Part shown: piece after piece, positions 1 to 7,427 of the stretch
Numbering within the stretch: position 1 is the stretch's first letter
Layout of the letters: each line of letters begins with the position of its first letter
NCBI RefSeq assembly: GCF_002786295.1
Contig: NZ_PGTC01000018.1
Span: 1 to 64,000, forward strand
From: Pseudooceanicola marinus
Lineage (GTDB): Bacteria > Pseudomonadota > Alphaproteobacteria > Rhodobacterales > Rhodobacteraceae
DNA: 64,000 bases
Reading direction: 5' to 3'
Notes under the pieces: model-generated
Told to the model about the DNA's origin: nothing
The model's database searches: none
What the model saw: only the letters and a program-made list of their open reading frames with translations
Position numbers and translations under genes: made by a program

Positions 1-1
1 C

Positions 2-85
2 GGAAACTCCGTCTGCCCGCCCGTGGCCGCGGCTGTAGTGAGGGCGAATTGTGGGCAGTTGGCTGAGAAGGAGGCCGCAGCATGA
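2..85 (+). CDS. C-terminal end of a probable phage-type DNA cytosine methyltransferase (partial)
   Basis: An open frame enters from the left edge and stops at a TGA that overlaps the ATG of the next gene (ATGA). The 27 visible residues start with GNSVCPPVAAAVVRAN. This matches the GN-x-V-x-PPxA segment near the C-terminus of C5-cytosine methyltransferases, which lies just after the target-recognition domain. Only the tail is visible, so catalytic motifs cannot be checked. The tight coupling to two small ORFs and an integrase suggests an orphan methyltransferase carried by the integrated element. The family call rests on one short motif. Confidence 0.5.
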   Translation, partial: GNSVCPPVAAAVVRANCGQLAEKEAAA

Positions 86-276
86 CAGACCTGCACACCC
101 CTGACGAACTGGCCAAGGCGAAGGCTCACGCCGAGAGCCGCGCCGCCGAAGCGACGAAGCCCGCGCTGCGGATCTTCCTCCAAGCCTGTGCTGATGTCCT
201 GGCCGAAGCGCTGAAGAGTGAGAAAGGCGCCCTGATCCCAGCTGAGATTGACCGCCTCGACCGGGCTGACAAGTAG
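82..276 (+). CDS. small hypothetical protein of the integrated element
   Basis: 64 residues, acidic and alanine-rich, predicted to be mostly helical. A strong AAGGAGG ribosome site lies 7 bases before the ATG, which overlaps the upstream stop as ATGA. I do not recognise a family. Position between the methyltransferase tail and the recombination genes, with translational coupling, indicates an element-borne accessory gene rather than a host gene. Confidence 0.6.
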   Translation: MTDLHTPDELAKAKAHAESRAAEATKPALRIFLQACADVLAEALKSEKGALIPAEIDRLDRADK

Positions 277-303
277 AACTCTGACGACTGAGGGAAGTAC
301 TCG

Positions 304-480
304 ATGGACATCACATCACAGCGAACGGCCATGCGGCCTGCCGACATGCGCCGTGCAGTCTCCGAATGGGTCTCGAAAGGGTGCACGGTCAAGATCGGCC
401 CTGACGGCTCGATCGAAGTGAAACCGCCCCAGGTGACGATGGATGACGCCGACCTGGTTGACTGGACCCGCAAGGCATGA
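304..480 (+). CDS. small protein coupled to the integrase
   Basis: 58 residues, starting MDITSQRTAMRPADMRRAVS. A GAGGGAAG ribosome site precedes the ATG, and the stop overlaps the integrase start as ATGA. The residues RPADMRRAVSEWVSKGCTVK could form a helix followed by a short strand. Excisionase or directionality-factor genes often sit directly before integrase genes. A role as excisionase is therefore possible, but it is inferred from position only, and no MerR-like helix-turn-helix is evident. Confidence 0.55.
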   Translation: MDITSQRTAMRPADMRRAVSEWVSKGCTVKIGPDGSIEVKPPQVTMDDADLVDWTRKA

Positions 481-1484
481 AGCGGCACCTACCTCCCTAC
501 GTCTACGCAAAGGGCAAGAGGGGCTACCTCTACTTCGTGAGGGGCAGCATCTGCGAGCGGATCAAATCCAACCCGGGGACCCCTGAGTTCGCGGCCGACT
601 ACGCCCGCTTGCTGCGGGGGAGATCCATGGCACCGCGGCGCACGATCTCGAAGCTGATCGACGAGTTCATGAGTTCGCCCAAATGGGCTGGCTATGCATT
701 CAACACCCGACGCAGTCATGAACGGCATCTCGCATACATCCGGGATGTCGCCGGACACGTCGATCCGAGCCAGCTGCGAACTGTCCATGTCTACGAAATG
801 CGCGATGCCCTGGCAGACAAACCGACCGATGCAAACCGCAAGCTGGACACCCTGGCGGCGCTGCTGAACCACGGGAAGAGGATCGGCTGGCTAGACGGGA
901 ACCCAGCCCAGGGAGTGGAGCGGCTAAAGCCCACGGGGCGCAAGCGCCGACCCTGGCCAGTGGACCTGATTGAGGCCTTTAGGGCAAACGCATCCGGGCG
1001 CACTCTGCTGTTGTTCGAGCTGCTGCTAGGAACCGGACAGCGCATCGGTGATGTCCTCGACCTCAGGTGGTCCGACTTGGACGAAGACGGCTTCACCATC
1101 ACGCAAGGCAAAACTAAGACCGAACTCTATATCCCGCTTACGGATCGACTTCGCAGGGTTCTGGCAGCCGAGACGAAGAAGGGCTTTTTCATTGTCTGCC
1201 ATCCCGATGGCAGCCGGATCAGCTACCAGCTTGCGCACAAGAACATCATGGCCGTGCGCCGTGAGATCGGCGCCGAGGCCTACGATATTCATGGGCTGCG
1301 CTACGCTGCCGCCTCCGAAATCGCCGCGATTCCGGGAATGACCTCAGAGCATGTGAAGGCGATCACCGGACACGCTGATGCGGCCATGATCCGGCTCTAC
1401 GCCGGCGCGGCCGTCCAGAAGGCGCGAGCCCAAGAGGCCCAGAAAGCACGCACGGACAAAGACAGCACGAAACGCGAACTTTGA
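477..1484 (+). CDS. int: tyrosine recombinase / integrase
   Basis: 335 residues. An N-terminal arm and core-binding domain (about 55-150) is followed by the catalytic domain. The catalytic set is complete: R189 in [11 protein letters not shown]212/K214 in GKTKTE, H272 and R275 in HGLRYA, H299 in GHA and the nucleophile Y308 in RLYAGA. It catalyses site-specific strand exchange between element and host attachment sites. The gene ends 55 bases before the point where host ctrA homology begins, the usual layout of an integrase beside its own attachment site. Everything upstream to the window edge belongs to the element. Length and motifs suggest an active enzyme. Confidence 0.93.
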   Translation: MKRHLPPYVYAKGKRGYLYFVRGSICERIKSNPGTPEFAADYARLLRGRSMAPRRTISKLIDEFMSSPKWAGYAFNTRRSHERHLAYIRDVAGHVDPSQLRTVHVYEMRDALADKPTDANRKLDTLAALLNHGKRIGWLDGNPAQGVERLKPTGRKRRPWPVDLIEAFRANASGRTLLLFELLLGTGQRIGDVLDLRWSDLDEDGFTITQGKTKTELYIPLTDRLRRVLAAETKKGFFIVCHPDGSRISYQLAHKNIMAVRREIGAEAYDIHGLRYAAASEIAAIPGMTSEHVKAITGHADAAMIRLYAGAAVQKARAQEAQKARTDKDSTKREL

Positions 1485-2075
1485 AACGCTTTTGAAATTG
1501 AAACGGTCTACCATTGATTTTAAAAGATAAACCCAGAAATACAGATGTTTCAGGAACATTTCCTTGGTCAGGGTCGTGCCCTTGCGCAGCGACAGCAGTT
1601 CCAGCATCTGGTATTCCTTGCCAGTCAGATGCACGGGCTTGCCGTCCACCTCCACTGTCTTGGCATCAAGGTTCACCTCGATCCGGCCGGTGCGGATGAT
1701 CGACTGCGAGTGCCCCTTGGACCGGCGGATGATCGCATGGATGCGCGCCACTAGTTCCTCGCGATGGAAGGGTTTCGTCAGGTAATCGTCGGCGCCGAAG
1801 CCGAAGCCCTTCAGCTTGTTCTCGGTATCGTCAGCGCCCGACAGGATCAGGATCGGCGTCTCGATCCGCGCCAGGCGCAGCTGACGCAGCACCTCGTGCC
1901 CGTTCATGTCCGGAAGGCCCAGATCCAGCAGGATCAGGTCGTAATCATAGAGCTTGGCAAGATCGATGCCCTCTTCGCCCAAGTCGGTCGTGTAGACGTT
2001 CAGGTTGGCATGGGTCAGCATCAATTCGATGCTCTTCGATGTGGTCGGATCATCTTCTACCAAAAGCACGCGCAT
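1344..2075 (-). pseudogene. ctrA: cell-cycle response regulator CtrA, 3' end replaced by an integrated element
   Basis: CtrA is the OmpR-family master regulator that the CckA-ChpT phosphorelay phosphorylates. In Rhodobacterales it controls motility and gene-transfer-agent genes. Residues 1-179 match the family nearly perfectly: receiver domain with phospho-acceptor D51 ([10 protein letters not shown]) and K101 in LTKPF, linker, and the first half of the winged helix ([11 protein letters not shown]). After [11 protein letters not shown] the frame runs into the element and adds about 64 unrelated residues encoded antisense to the integrase 3' end. The recognition helix and wing are lost, so specific DNA binding should be abolished. 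The missing ~60 codons should lie at the far end of the element, outside this window. Excision would restore the gene. Confidence 0.9.
1536..1560. other. element-chromosome junction (putative attachment site) inside ctrA
   Basis: Reading ctrA on the minus strand, homology to the family is continuous through [11 protein letters not shown] and stops at about 1539. CtrA proteins normally continue with GG-M-D-E-P and the recognition helix. Here AT-rich sequence of the element follows. The crossover core is therefore likely within or beside bases 1536-1560. The second copy of the core should lie beyond the left edge of the window, so the exact core cannot be defined here. Confidence 0.7.
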
Positions 2076-2128
2076 GCCAAGTTCTCTCCGTTAATCCCCT
2101 GGTTGCCTTGGATCGTGACGGCATTTGG

Positions 2129-2143
2129 TTAACCTCAGGTTAC
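2129..2143. promoter_or_regulatory. CtrA binding box upstream of ctrA
   Basis: The sequence TTAACCTCAGGTTAC fits the CtrA consensus TTAA-N7-TTAA with one mismatch in the last base. It lies 54 bases upstream of the ctrA start, between ctrA and sciP. This is the expected place for autoregulation, as known for alphaproteobacterial ctrA promoters. The site is read from sequence; occupancy is inference. Confidence 0.6.
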
Positions 2144-2170
2144 CGGGAAATCCCCTTTGCGGACAACAAC

Positions 2171-2449
2171 CTAAGATTGTCTGTACTTCTGCAATGCCGT
2201 CGCCTTCAGCGCCTCCTCGCCATGGTTGGCGACCGCGCTGACCCACTCCAGAAATTCCTCCGGTGAGAGCGAGTATCTCTCAAGCGCCTCGTCCTGGGAT
2301 ATAAGACCATGGACCACCCCCCGCACGACGGCCGCCTTGCGCGAGGCGACCCAGCGACGGGTCGTCGCCGGCGGCAGATCCGCCCGCGTCATCACCCGGC
2401 CATCCGGCAGGGTCACCGCCCGCGGCCCCTGGACTTTCTTTAGATACAT
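2171..2449 (-). CDS. sciP: SciP, CtrA inhibitory protein (DUF1153)
   Basis: 92 residues with the family signature: LPDGRVMTRADLPP near the start, then TTRRWVASRKAAVV and the helix-turn-helix-like LISQDEALERYSLSPEEFLEW. In Caulobacter, SciP binds the DNA-binding domain of CtrA and blocks activation of its targets; it also contacts DNA. The gene is directly upstream of ctrA on the same strand, the usual neighbour. I chose the ATG at 2449, which begins MYLKKVQGP as in relatives; a GTG five codons upstream (2464) is possible. Its partner here is truncated within the domain that SciP contacts, so its role in this strain is doubtful. Confidence 0.88.
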   Translation of the reverse strand: MYLKKVQGPRAVTLPDGRVMTRADLPPATTRRWVASRKAAVVRGVVHGLISQDEALERYSLSPEEFLEWVSAVANHGEEALKATALQKYRQS

Positions 2450-2621
2450 CGCTCCGGCCCTCACTGGCCCTCAGTAGATCCCCGCCATTCTTTGGGGCGG
2501 GTTTTAACGGCTGGTGAAACGGCGGGTTGAGAGTGTGTCGCATTTTCCTATATTCTCTTGATCTTCGAGCCGGGCCGACGAGTCGTCCCTCTCCCCCATC
2601 CCCGGCCGATCAGGAGCACCC

Positions 2622-3767
2622 ATGGCACTGGACACCGCACCCGAGCTGAATTCCCTGGGCTTCGCCAAGCCCCCGTCCGAGACCCGCGTGGTCGTCGCCA
2701 TGTCCGGCGGCGTCGACAGTTCCGTCGTGGCGGCGAAACTGGCCGAGGAAGGCTATGACGTCGTGGGCGTGACACTGCAGCTGTACGACCACGGCGCGGC
2801 CCTGGCCAAGAAGGGCGCCTGCTGTGCCGGCATCGACATCCACGATGCGCGCCGGGTCGCGGAGGAGATGAACTTCCCCCACTATGTCCTTGATTACGAA
2901 AACATCTTCCAGGATGCGGTGATCGACGAGTTTGCCGACAGCTACCTGGCGGGCGCCACCCCAGTGCCCTGCATCCGCTGCAACGAACGGGTGAAGTTCA
3001 AGGACCTGCTGGAGACGGCGAAGGATCTGGATGCCGACTGCATGGCCACCGGGCACTACATCCAGCGCAAGATGGGCGCGACCGGTCCCGAGCTTCATTG
3101 CGCGGCCGATGCGAACCGCGACCAGAGCTATTTCCTCTTCTCCACCACCCCCGAACAGCTGGCCTTCCTGCGCTTCCCGCTGGGCCACCTGCCGTCGAAG
3201 GACGCCACCCGCGAGCTGGCGGCGCAGTACGGCCTGGCCGTGGCGGACAAGCCCGACAGCCAGGACATCTGCTTTGTCCCGAACGGAAACTATGCGTCCG
3301 TAATCGAGAAACTGCGCCCCGGCGCGGCGGAGCCGGGCGAGATCGTCCATGCGGACGGCCGGGTGCTGGGCACGCATGAGGGCGTGATCCACTATACCAT
3401 CGGCCAGCGCCGCGGCCTGGGCATAGGCGGGCTGAGCGAGCCGCTTTACGTGGTGAAATTGGACGTCGACGCCAAGCAGGTGATCGTCGGCCCGAAGGAG
3501 CTCTTGGCCACCCGCCGCGTGCCAGTGCGGGAGATCAACTGGCTGGGCGAGGGCAAGATGACCGACAAGGCCGAACATCACATCTCGGTCAAGGTCCGCT
3601 CCACCCGCCCCCCGCGCGAGGCCATCCTGCGCCCGATCAGCGAGACCGAGGCGGAAGTGGAGCTGCTGAGTGCCGAGGAAGGCATTTCTCCCGGCCAGGC
3701 CTGCGTGTTCTACGAAACCGAGAGCAGCCGCATCCTTGGCGGTGGCTGGATTTGGCGCGGGTACTGA
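2622..3767 (+). CDS. mnmA: tRNA-specific 2-thiouridylase MnmA
   Basis: 381 residues, full length. It adds sulfur to C2 of the wobble uridine (U34) in tRNAs for Lys, Glu and Gln, using ATP to activate the base and sulfur from a relay protein. The PP-loop SGGVDSS is at 28-34. The nucleophile is C120 in [12 protein letters not shown] and the persulfide cysteine is C217 in SQDICF. A GGAGCACCC ribosome site precedes the ATG. The gene stands alone on the plus strand, and a clear hairpin terminator follows. Confidence 0.95.
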   Translation: MALDTAPELNSLGFAKPPSETRVVVAMSGGVDSSVVAAKLAEEGYDVVGVTLQLYDHGAALAKKGACCAGIDIHDARRVAEEMNFPHYVLDYENIFQDAVIDEFADSYLAGATPVPCIRCNERVKFKDLLETAKDLDADCMATGHYIQRKMGATGPELHCAADANRDQSYFLFSTTPEQLAFLRFPLGHLPSKDATRELAAQYGLAVADKPDSQDICFVPNGNYASVIEKLRPGAAEPGEIVHADGRVLGTHEGVIHYTIGQRRGLGIGGLSEPLYVVKLDVDAKQVIVGPKELLATRRVPVREINWLGEGKMTDKAEHHISVKVRSTRPPREAILRPISETEAEVELLSAEEGISPGQACVFYETESSRILGGGWIWRGY

Positions 3768-3790
3768 CCCCGGCGCCAAGAGAGAGAAGA

Positions 3791-3820
3791 AACGCGCGTC
3801 CCTCAGGGGGCGCGCGTTTT
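3791..3820 (+). terminator. intrinsic terminator after mnmA
   Basis: The stem AACGCGCG pairs with CGCGCGTT across a short loop and is followed by TTTTGCCTTTT on the plus strand. It starts 24 bases after the mnmA stop. Confidence 0.8.
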
Positions 3821-3847
3821 GCCTTTTGGGGCCCAGCAAAGGAGCGT

Positions 3848-3904
3848 GGGGGCTCTGCCCCCTTGAGCCTGCGGCTCAATTCCCCCCGGCATATTTCCGG
3901 CCAA
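3848..3904 (+). repeat. two-hairpin intergenic repeat, copy 1
   Basis: The first hairpin is GGGGGCTCTGCCCCC. A second perfect hairpin follows, TTGAGCCTGCGGCTCAA, then TTCCCCCCGGCATATTT. A second copy with the same layout lies at 48641-48694 on the opposite strand. Its second stem has a different sequence but is still perfectly paired. The element lies between mnmA and the 3' end of lpxB. Confidence 0.65.
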
Positions 3905-3960
3905 CAATAGGGGAAGAGGCTATGGGGCACCCGAAGACGCGGTCGGGCGCTGCGGAGACC

Positions 3961-5118
3961 CTAGAGACGGGCGAGGATGGCGCGGGCGGCGCGCAGGCCG
4001 GGGGCCTCGCCGCCGCGACCCAGACGATCCATCGTGACCTCGAGGGCCTCGAACTGGTCGGTCGGATCCTCCAGCACGGCGGAGAGGGCCGGGGCGATCT
4101 TCGCCGCATCACAGTCATCGCCGACGAACTCGGGGATCACCCGTGTGTCGGAGACCAGGTTGACCAAGGTCACCGTGTCGGTGATCAGCATCCGCTGCAT
4201 GATCATCCGCGTCAGCGGCGCCATGTCGTAGGCGATGACCATCGGCGTGTCATTGGCGGCCAGCTCCAGCGAGACGGTGCCCGAGGCGGCCAGCGCCAGG
4301 TCGGCGGCCCGGAAGGCAGCGCGCTTGATCCGGGCGAACTCCGCCGGGTCGGCGTCGCGCGGGTCGAGGATCATCAGCTCCGTGGGCCAGTCGCGCGTCA
4401 GCTCCTCCACCAGCGGGGCCACATGGGCGGCGGCGGGCAGGACAAAGCGCAGCTCCGGGTGGCGGGCGCGCAGCTCGCGCAGCACGGGGCCGAAGACCGG
4501 CGCCAGGCGCGCGACCTCCCCGCTGCGTGAGCCGGGCAGCACCAGCAGGATCGGGGCGTCACCGATGCCGCTTTGGACGCGAAAGTCGTGCACCTCCTCG
4601 ACGGTGGCGATCGGCTGGGTGGCGATCGGGTGGCCGACGAAATCGCATTCCATCCCGGCAGCCTGCATCAGCGGCGGCTCAAAGGGAAAGAGCGCCAGCA
4701 CCTGGTCGATGACGCGCGCCATCTTCACGGCGCGTTTCGGGCGCCAGGCCCAGACCGTGGGAGCGACGTAGTGGACAGTGCGGATCTGCGACCGCGCCTT
4801 CACCAGCTTGGCCACGCGCAGGCAGAAATCGGGGCTGTCTATCGTCAGCAGCAGATCCGGCGGATCGGCCAGCACCGCCTCGGCGCATTCGCGGATGCGG
4901 CGTTTCAGGTGGAAATACTTCGGCAGGATCTCCGCCAGGCCCATGACCGACAGTTCCGACATGGGAAAGCGCGAGGTGAGGCCCTCGGCCTCCATCGCCG
5001 GCCCGCCGACGCCTTCAAAGGTGACCTGGCCGCCCGTCAGCTCCTTCAGCCCGGCCATGACAGCCGCGCCGAGATTGTCGCCCGAAGGCTCGCCCGCGAT
5101 GACGAAGATGCGCATCAT
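3961..5118 (-). CDS. lpxB: lipid-A-disaccharide synthase
   Basis: 385 residues, normal for the family. A GT19 glycosyltransferase that joins UDP-2,3-diacylglucosamine and lipid X to make the lipid A disaccharide at the inner membrane. The N-terminus is MMRIFVIAGEPSGD, with GEPSGD the family start motif. Later motifs seen are APTVWAWRPKRA, FVGHP, LPGSRSGEV and ASGTVSLELA, which contact UDP-sugar. The open frame extends further upstream, but the ATG at 5118 overlaps the lpxI stop as ATGA and fits the family start. It is the last gene of the envelope cluster. Confidence 0.95.
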   Translation of the reverse strand: MMRIFVIAGEPSGDNLGAAVMAGLKELTGGQVTFEGVGGPAMEAEGLTSRFPMSELSVMGLAEILPKYFHLKRRIRECAEAVLADPPDLLLTIDSPDFCLRVAKLVKARSQIRTVHYVAPTVWAWRPKRAVKMARVIDQVLALFPFEPPLMQAAGMECDFVGHPIATQPIATVEEVHDFRVQSGIGDAPILLVLPGSRSGEVARLAPVFGPVLRELRARHPELRFVLPAAAHVAPLVEELTRDWPTELMILDPRDADPAEFARIKRAAFRAADLALAASGTVSLELAANDTPMVIAYDMAPLTRMIMQRMLITDTVTLVNLVSDTRVIPEFVGDDCDAAKIAPALSAVLEDPTDQFEALEVTMDRLGRGGEAPGLRAARAILARL

Positions 5119-5996
5119 GTCTCCTGCACCCAGATCGTGACGCCCAGATCCTCCGCCCGGGCCAGCAGCGCCGCGCGGTCCAGCAGCAGCACGGCCCCCG
5201 GGGCGATGGCGATGGCCGCCAGGCCCGCCGCATGGGCCCCCTCGACCGTGGCAGGGCCGATGGCGGGCATGTCCACGCGCAGGTCCTGCCCGGTCTTGGG
5301 GCGCTTGACGAAGACGCCGGGCGCCCGGCGCAGGTGCGCGGGCGTAGTGGCCACGTAGCGCAGGAGCGCATCGCTGCCCTGAAGGGTCTCGATCCCCAGG
5401 CACAGCCCGCCCGCCACGACGCAGGCCTGGCCGATGTCCAGCGGCGCCATATGCGCCAGGATTTCCGCCCCGCGGGTGGCATCGGCGCGGGCCTGCGCGT
5501 CAGGCGCGGGACCGGCCAGCAGGCCGGGCGTGGGCGCGATCAGCTCGGGAAGGACCTCATGCGCGCCCTGAACGGCAAAGCCTTCTTCCTCGAAGATGGA
5601 GATCACCAGCCGCAGCAGGCTGTCGTCCCCGCCCTGCCCCATGGCTTTCAGCAGGCGCGGGGCGAGCATCAGCATCTTGGCGTCCAGCGCCGTCTTGTCG
5701 AATTCTGGGCGCGCCAGGCTGCCGGCGAGCACGACGCGGGTCACCCCCGCGTCCCGCAGCCCACGGAACAGGCTGCCCAGTTTCTCGAAACGGTAGCGGG
5801 TCAGCGTCTCTTCCGGCAGGTCACAGTCGATACCCGCAAGGGACACGCGGAAGGCCTGCGGCTCGGCTTCGGCCAGAGCCACGGGCAACGCGCCGGCGCC
5901 GGCGATGATCGCGAGGCGCCCGTCTGGCGCCTCTGCCGCCGTCCTGTCCTGTGCTGGGGCCGCGCGGGCCCCGCCCCGCCTGCCGAAGAGCGCCAT
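5115..5996 (-). CDS. lpxI: UDP-2,3-diacylglucosamine diphosphatase LpxI
   Basis: 293 residues. LpxI (formerly DUF1009) replaces LpxH in alphaproteobacteria and hydrolyses UDP-2,3-diacylglucosamine to lipid X and UMP. Seen here: LAIIAGAGALPVALAEA near the N-terminus and the C-terminal segment with RRAPGVFVKRPKTGQDLRVD and PAIGPATVEGAHAAGL, both typical of the family. The first 28 residues (Ala/Arg-rich) are an extension compared with the core. It starts one base after the lpxA stop and overlaps lpxB as ATGA, so the three genes are translationally coupled. Confidence 0.92.
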   Translation of the reverse strand: MALFGRRGGARAAPAQDRTAAEAPDGRLAIIAGAGALPVALAEAEPQAFRVSLAGIDCDLPEETLTRYRFEKLGSLFRGLRDAGVTRVVLAGSLARPEFDKTALDAKMLMLAPRLLKAMGQGGDDSLLRLVISIFEEEGFAVQGAHEVLPELIAPTPGLLAGPAPDAQARADATRGAEILAHMAPLDIGQACVVAGGLCLGIETLQGSDALLRYVATTPAHLRRAPGVFVKRPKTGQDLRVDMPAIGPATVEGAHAAGLAAIAIAPGAVLLLDRAALLARAEDLGVTIWVQET

Positions 5997-5997
5997 T

Positions 5998-6798
5998 TCA
6001 GCCGCCCGGTGTCAGGAAGGAGCGGTCGCTTTCGCCGGTGATGAAATCGACGATCTCGCGCACATAGGCGCTTTCGGTTTCCTCGCCCAGGCGGCGGGCG
6101 CGGTCCTGGAAGGCGCCTTCGCCCTGGGCCAGCATCTGGAAGGCCGCGCGCAGGGCGGTGATGTCCGACCGCGCGACGCCGCGCCGTTTCAGGCCAACCA
6201 GGTTCAGGCCGTCGAGATGGCCCCGCGGCGCCTGCACCAACCCATGAGGGATCACGTCGTTGGTGACCATGGTCACCGCGCCGATGATCGCGCCGCGCCC
6301 GATGCGCACCCATTGATGAACGCCCGAGAGGCCGCCGATGATGACCTCATCCTCGATCACGCAATGGCCGGCCAGGGCGGCATTGTTGACGATGATGACA
6401 TGGTTGCCGACCTGACAGTCGTGGGCCACGTGGCACCCCGCCATGAACAACCCGTCGTCACCCACACGGGTCACGCCGCCCCCGCCCTCGGTGCCGGTGT
6501 TCATCGACACGTGTTCACGGATGCGGTTGCGCTTGCCGATGACCAGCGAGGTCTCCTCGCCCCTGAACTTCAGGTCCTGGGGAATGCCGCCGAGGACCGC
6601 GAAGGGGTGCACCAGTGTCTCTTCCCCGATTTCGGTCCGGCCCTGCACCACGACATGGCTCATCAGCTCGACCCGGGGGCCGATCACGGCCTTGGCGCCG
6701 ATGTGACAGAAGGGACCGATCCGCGCGCCGGGGCCGATCTCGGCGCCGTCCTCGACATGGGCGGAGGGGTGCACGAAGGCTTCGTGGCTGATCGCCAT
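5998..6798 (-). CDS. lpxA: UDP-N-acetylglucosamine acyltransferase
   Basis: 266 residues. First step of lipid A synthesis: transfers a 3-hydroxyacyl chain from acyl carrier protein to O3 of UDP-GlcNAc. The N-terminal two thirds are left-handed beta-helix hexapeptide repeats (for example IGPGARIGPFCHIGAKAVIG). The catalytic histidine is H126 in CHVAHDCQVG, matching H125 of the E. coli enzyme. A helical C-terminal domain follows. Three bases separate it from fabZ, and lpxI begins one base downstream. Confidence 0.96.
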   Translation of the reverse strand: MAISHEAFVHPSAHVEDGAEIGPGARIGPFCHIGAKAVIGPRVELMSHVVVQGRTEIGEETLVHPFAVLGGIPQDLKFRGEETSLVIGKRNRIREHVSMNTGTEGGGGVTRVGDDGLFMAGCHVAHDCQVGNHVIIVNNAALAGHCVIEDEVIIGGLSGVHQWVRIGRGAIIGAVTMVTNDVIPHGLVQAPRGHLDGLNLVGLKRRGVARSDITALRAAFQMLAQGEGAFQDRARRLGEETESAYVREIVDFITGESDRSFLTPGG

Positions 6799-6801
6799 GG
6801 C

Positions 6802-7278
6802 TCAGCCCTCGACCGCGTCGGCTGGCAGATCGAGCATGGCCATGAACTCGGCCTCGCAGGCCAGGTCCCCGTCCACGGTCGCCTTACCGCCGAATTTCCA
6901 CATTTTCGCGCCGGGCTTGCCGCGCAGGGTTTCGACCTGCAGCTCCAGCACGTCGCCGGGCACGACCATGCGGCGGAACTTCGCCTTCTCGATCGACATG
7001 AAGTAGATCAGCGCGTTCTTGTCTTCCAGGCCGAGGGCCGCGCCCACCATGACGCCGGCGGTCTGGGCCATCGCCTCGACGATGGTCACGCCGGGCATGA
7101 TCGGCTTACCCGGGAAGTGCCCCTGGAAATGCGGTTCGTTCATGGTGACGTTCTTGATGCCCCGCCCCGAGCTGTAGCCGTCGATGTCGACGACCTTGTC
7201 GACCAGCAGGAAGGGATAGCGGTGCGGAATAATACGCTGAATACGAGCGATATCGGCGGTTTGCAGCGTCTCGGTCAT
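6802..7278 (-). CDS. fabZ: 3-hydroxyacyl-ACP dehydratase FabZ
   Basis: 158 residues from [24 protein letters not shown] hot-dog fold dehydratase of fatty acid elongation that shares its 3-hydroxyacyl-ACP pool with LpxA. The active-site pair is H54 in [11 protein letters not shown] and E68 in VTIVEAMAQ. The frame is open 11 codons further upstream, but the ATG at 7278 has a GAGGAAAG ribosome site and aligns with relatives. It lies in the skp-fabZ-lpxA order usual in proteobacteria. Confidence 0.96.
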   Translation of the reverse strand: MTETLQTADIARIQRIIPHRYPFLLVDKVVDIDGYSSGRGIKNVTMNEPHFQGHFPGKPIMPGVTIVEAMAQTAGVMVGAALGLEDKNALIYFMSIEKAKFRRMVVPGDVLELQVETLRGKPGAKMWKFGGKATVDGDLACEAEFMAMLDLPADAVEG

Positions 7279-7427
7279 GAAATCTTTCCTCATGCGGCCC
7301 GGGAGGCGCACCCCTGGGCCGCCTCCGGGGAAGCCCCGTGTCCTTGTGTCCCTAGCAAGTCACCCGCGCGGCGGCAAGCGGCAGGGGCCCTGCCGGCGGA
7401 TGCGCGGTCCTCCCGTCCGGCGGCGGT

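Noticed and set aside
2610-3839. 409-residue open frame on the minus strand over mnmA
   Set aside because: It mirrors mnmA in a high-GC genome, has low-complexity His/Gly/Arg-rich content and no family motif.
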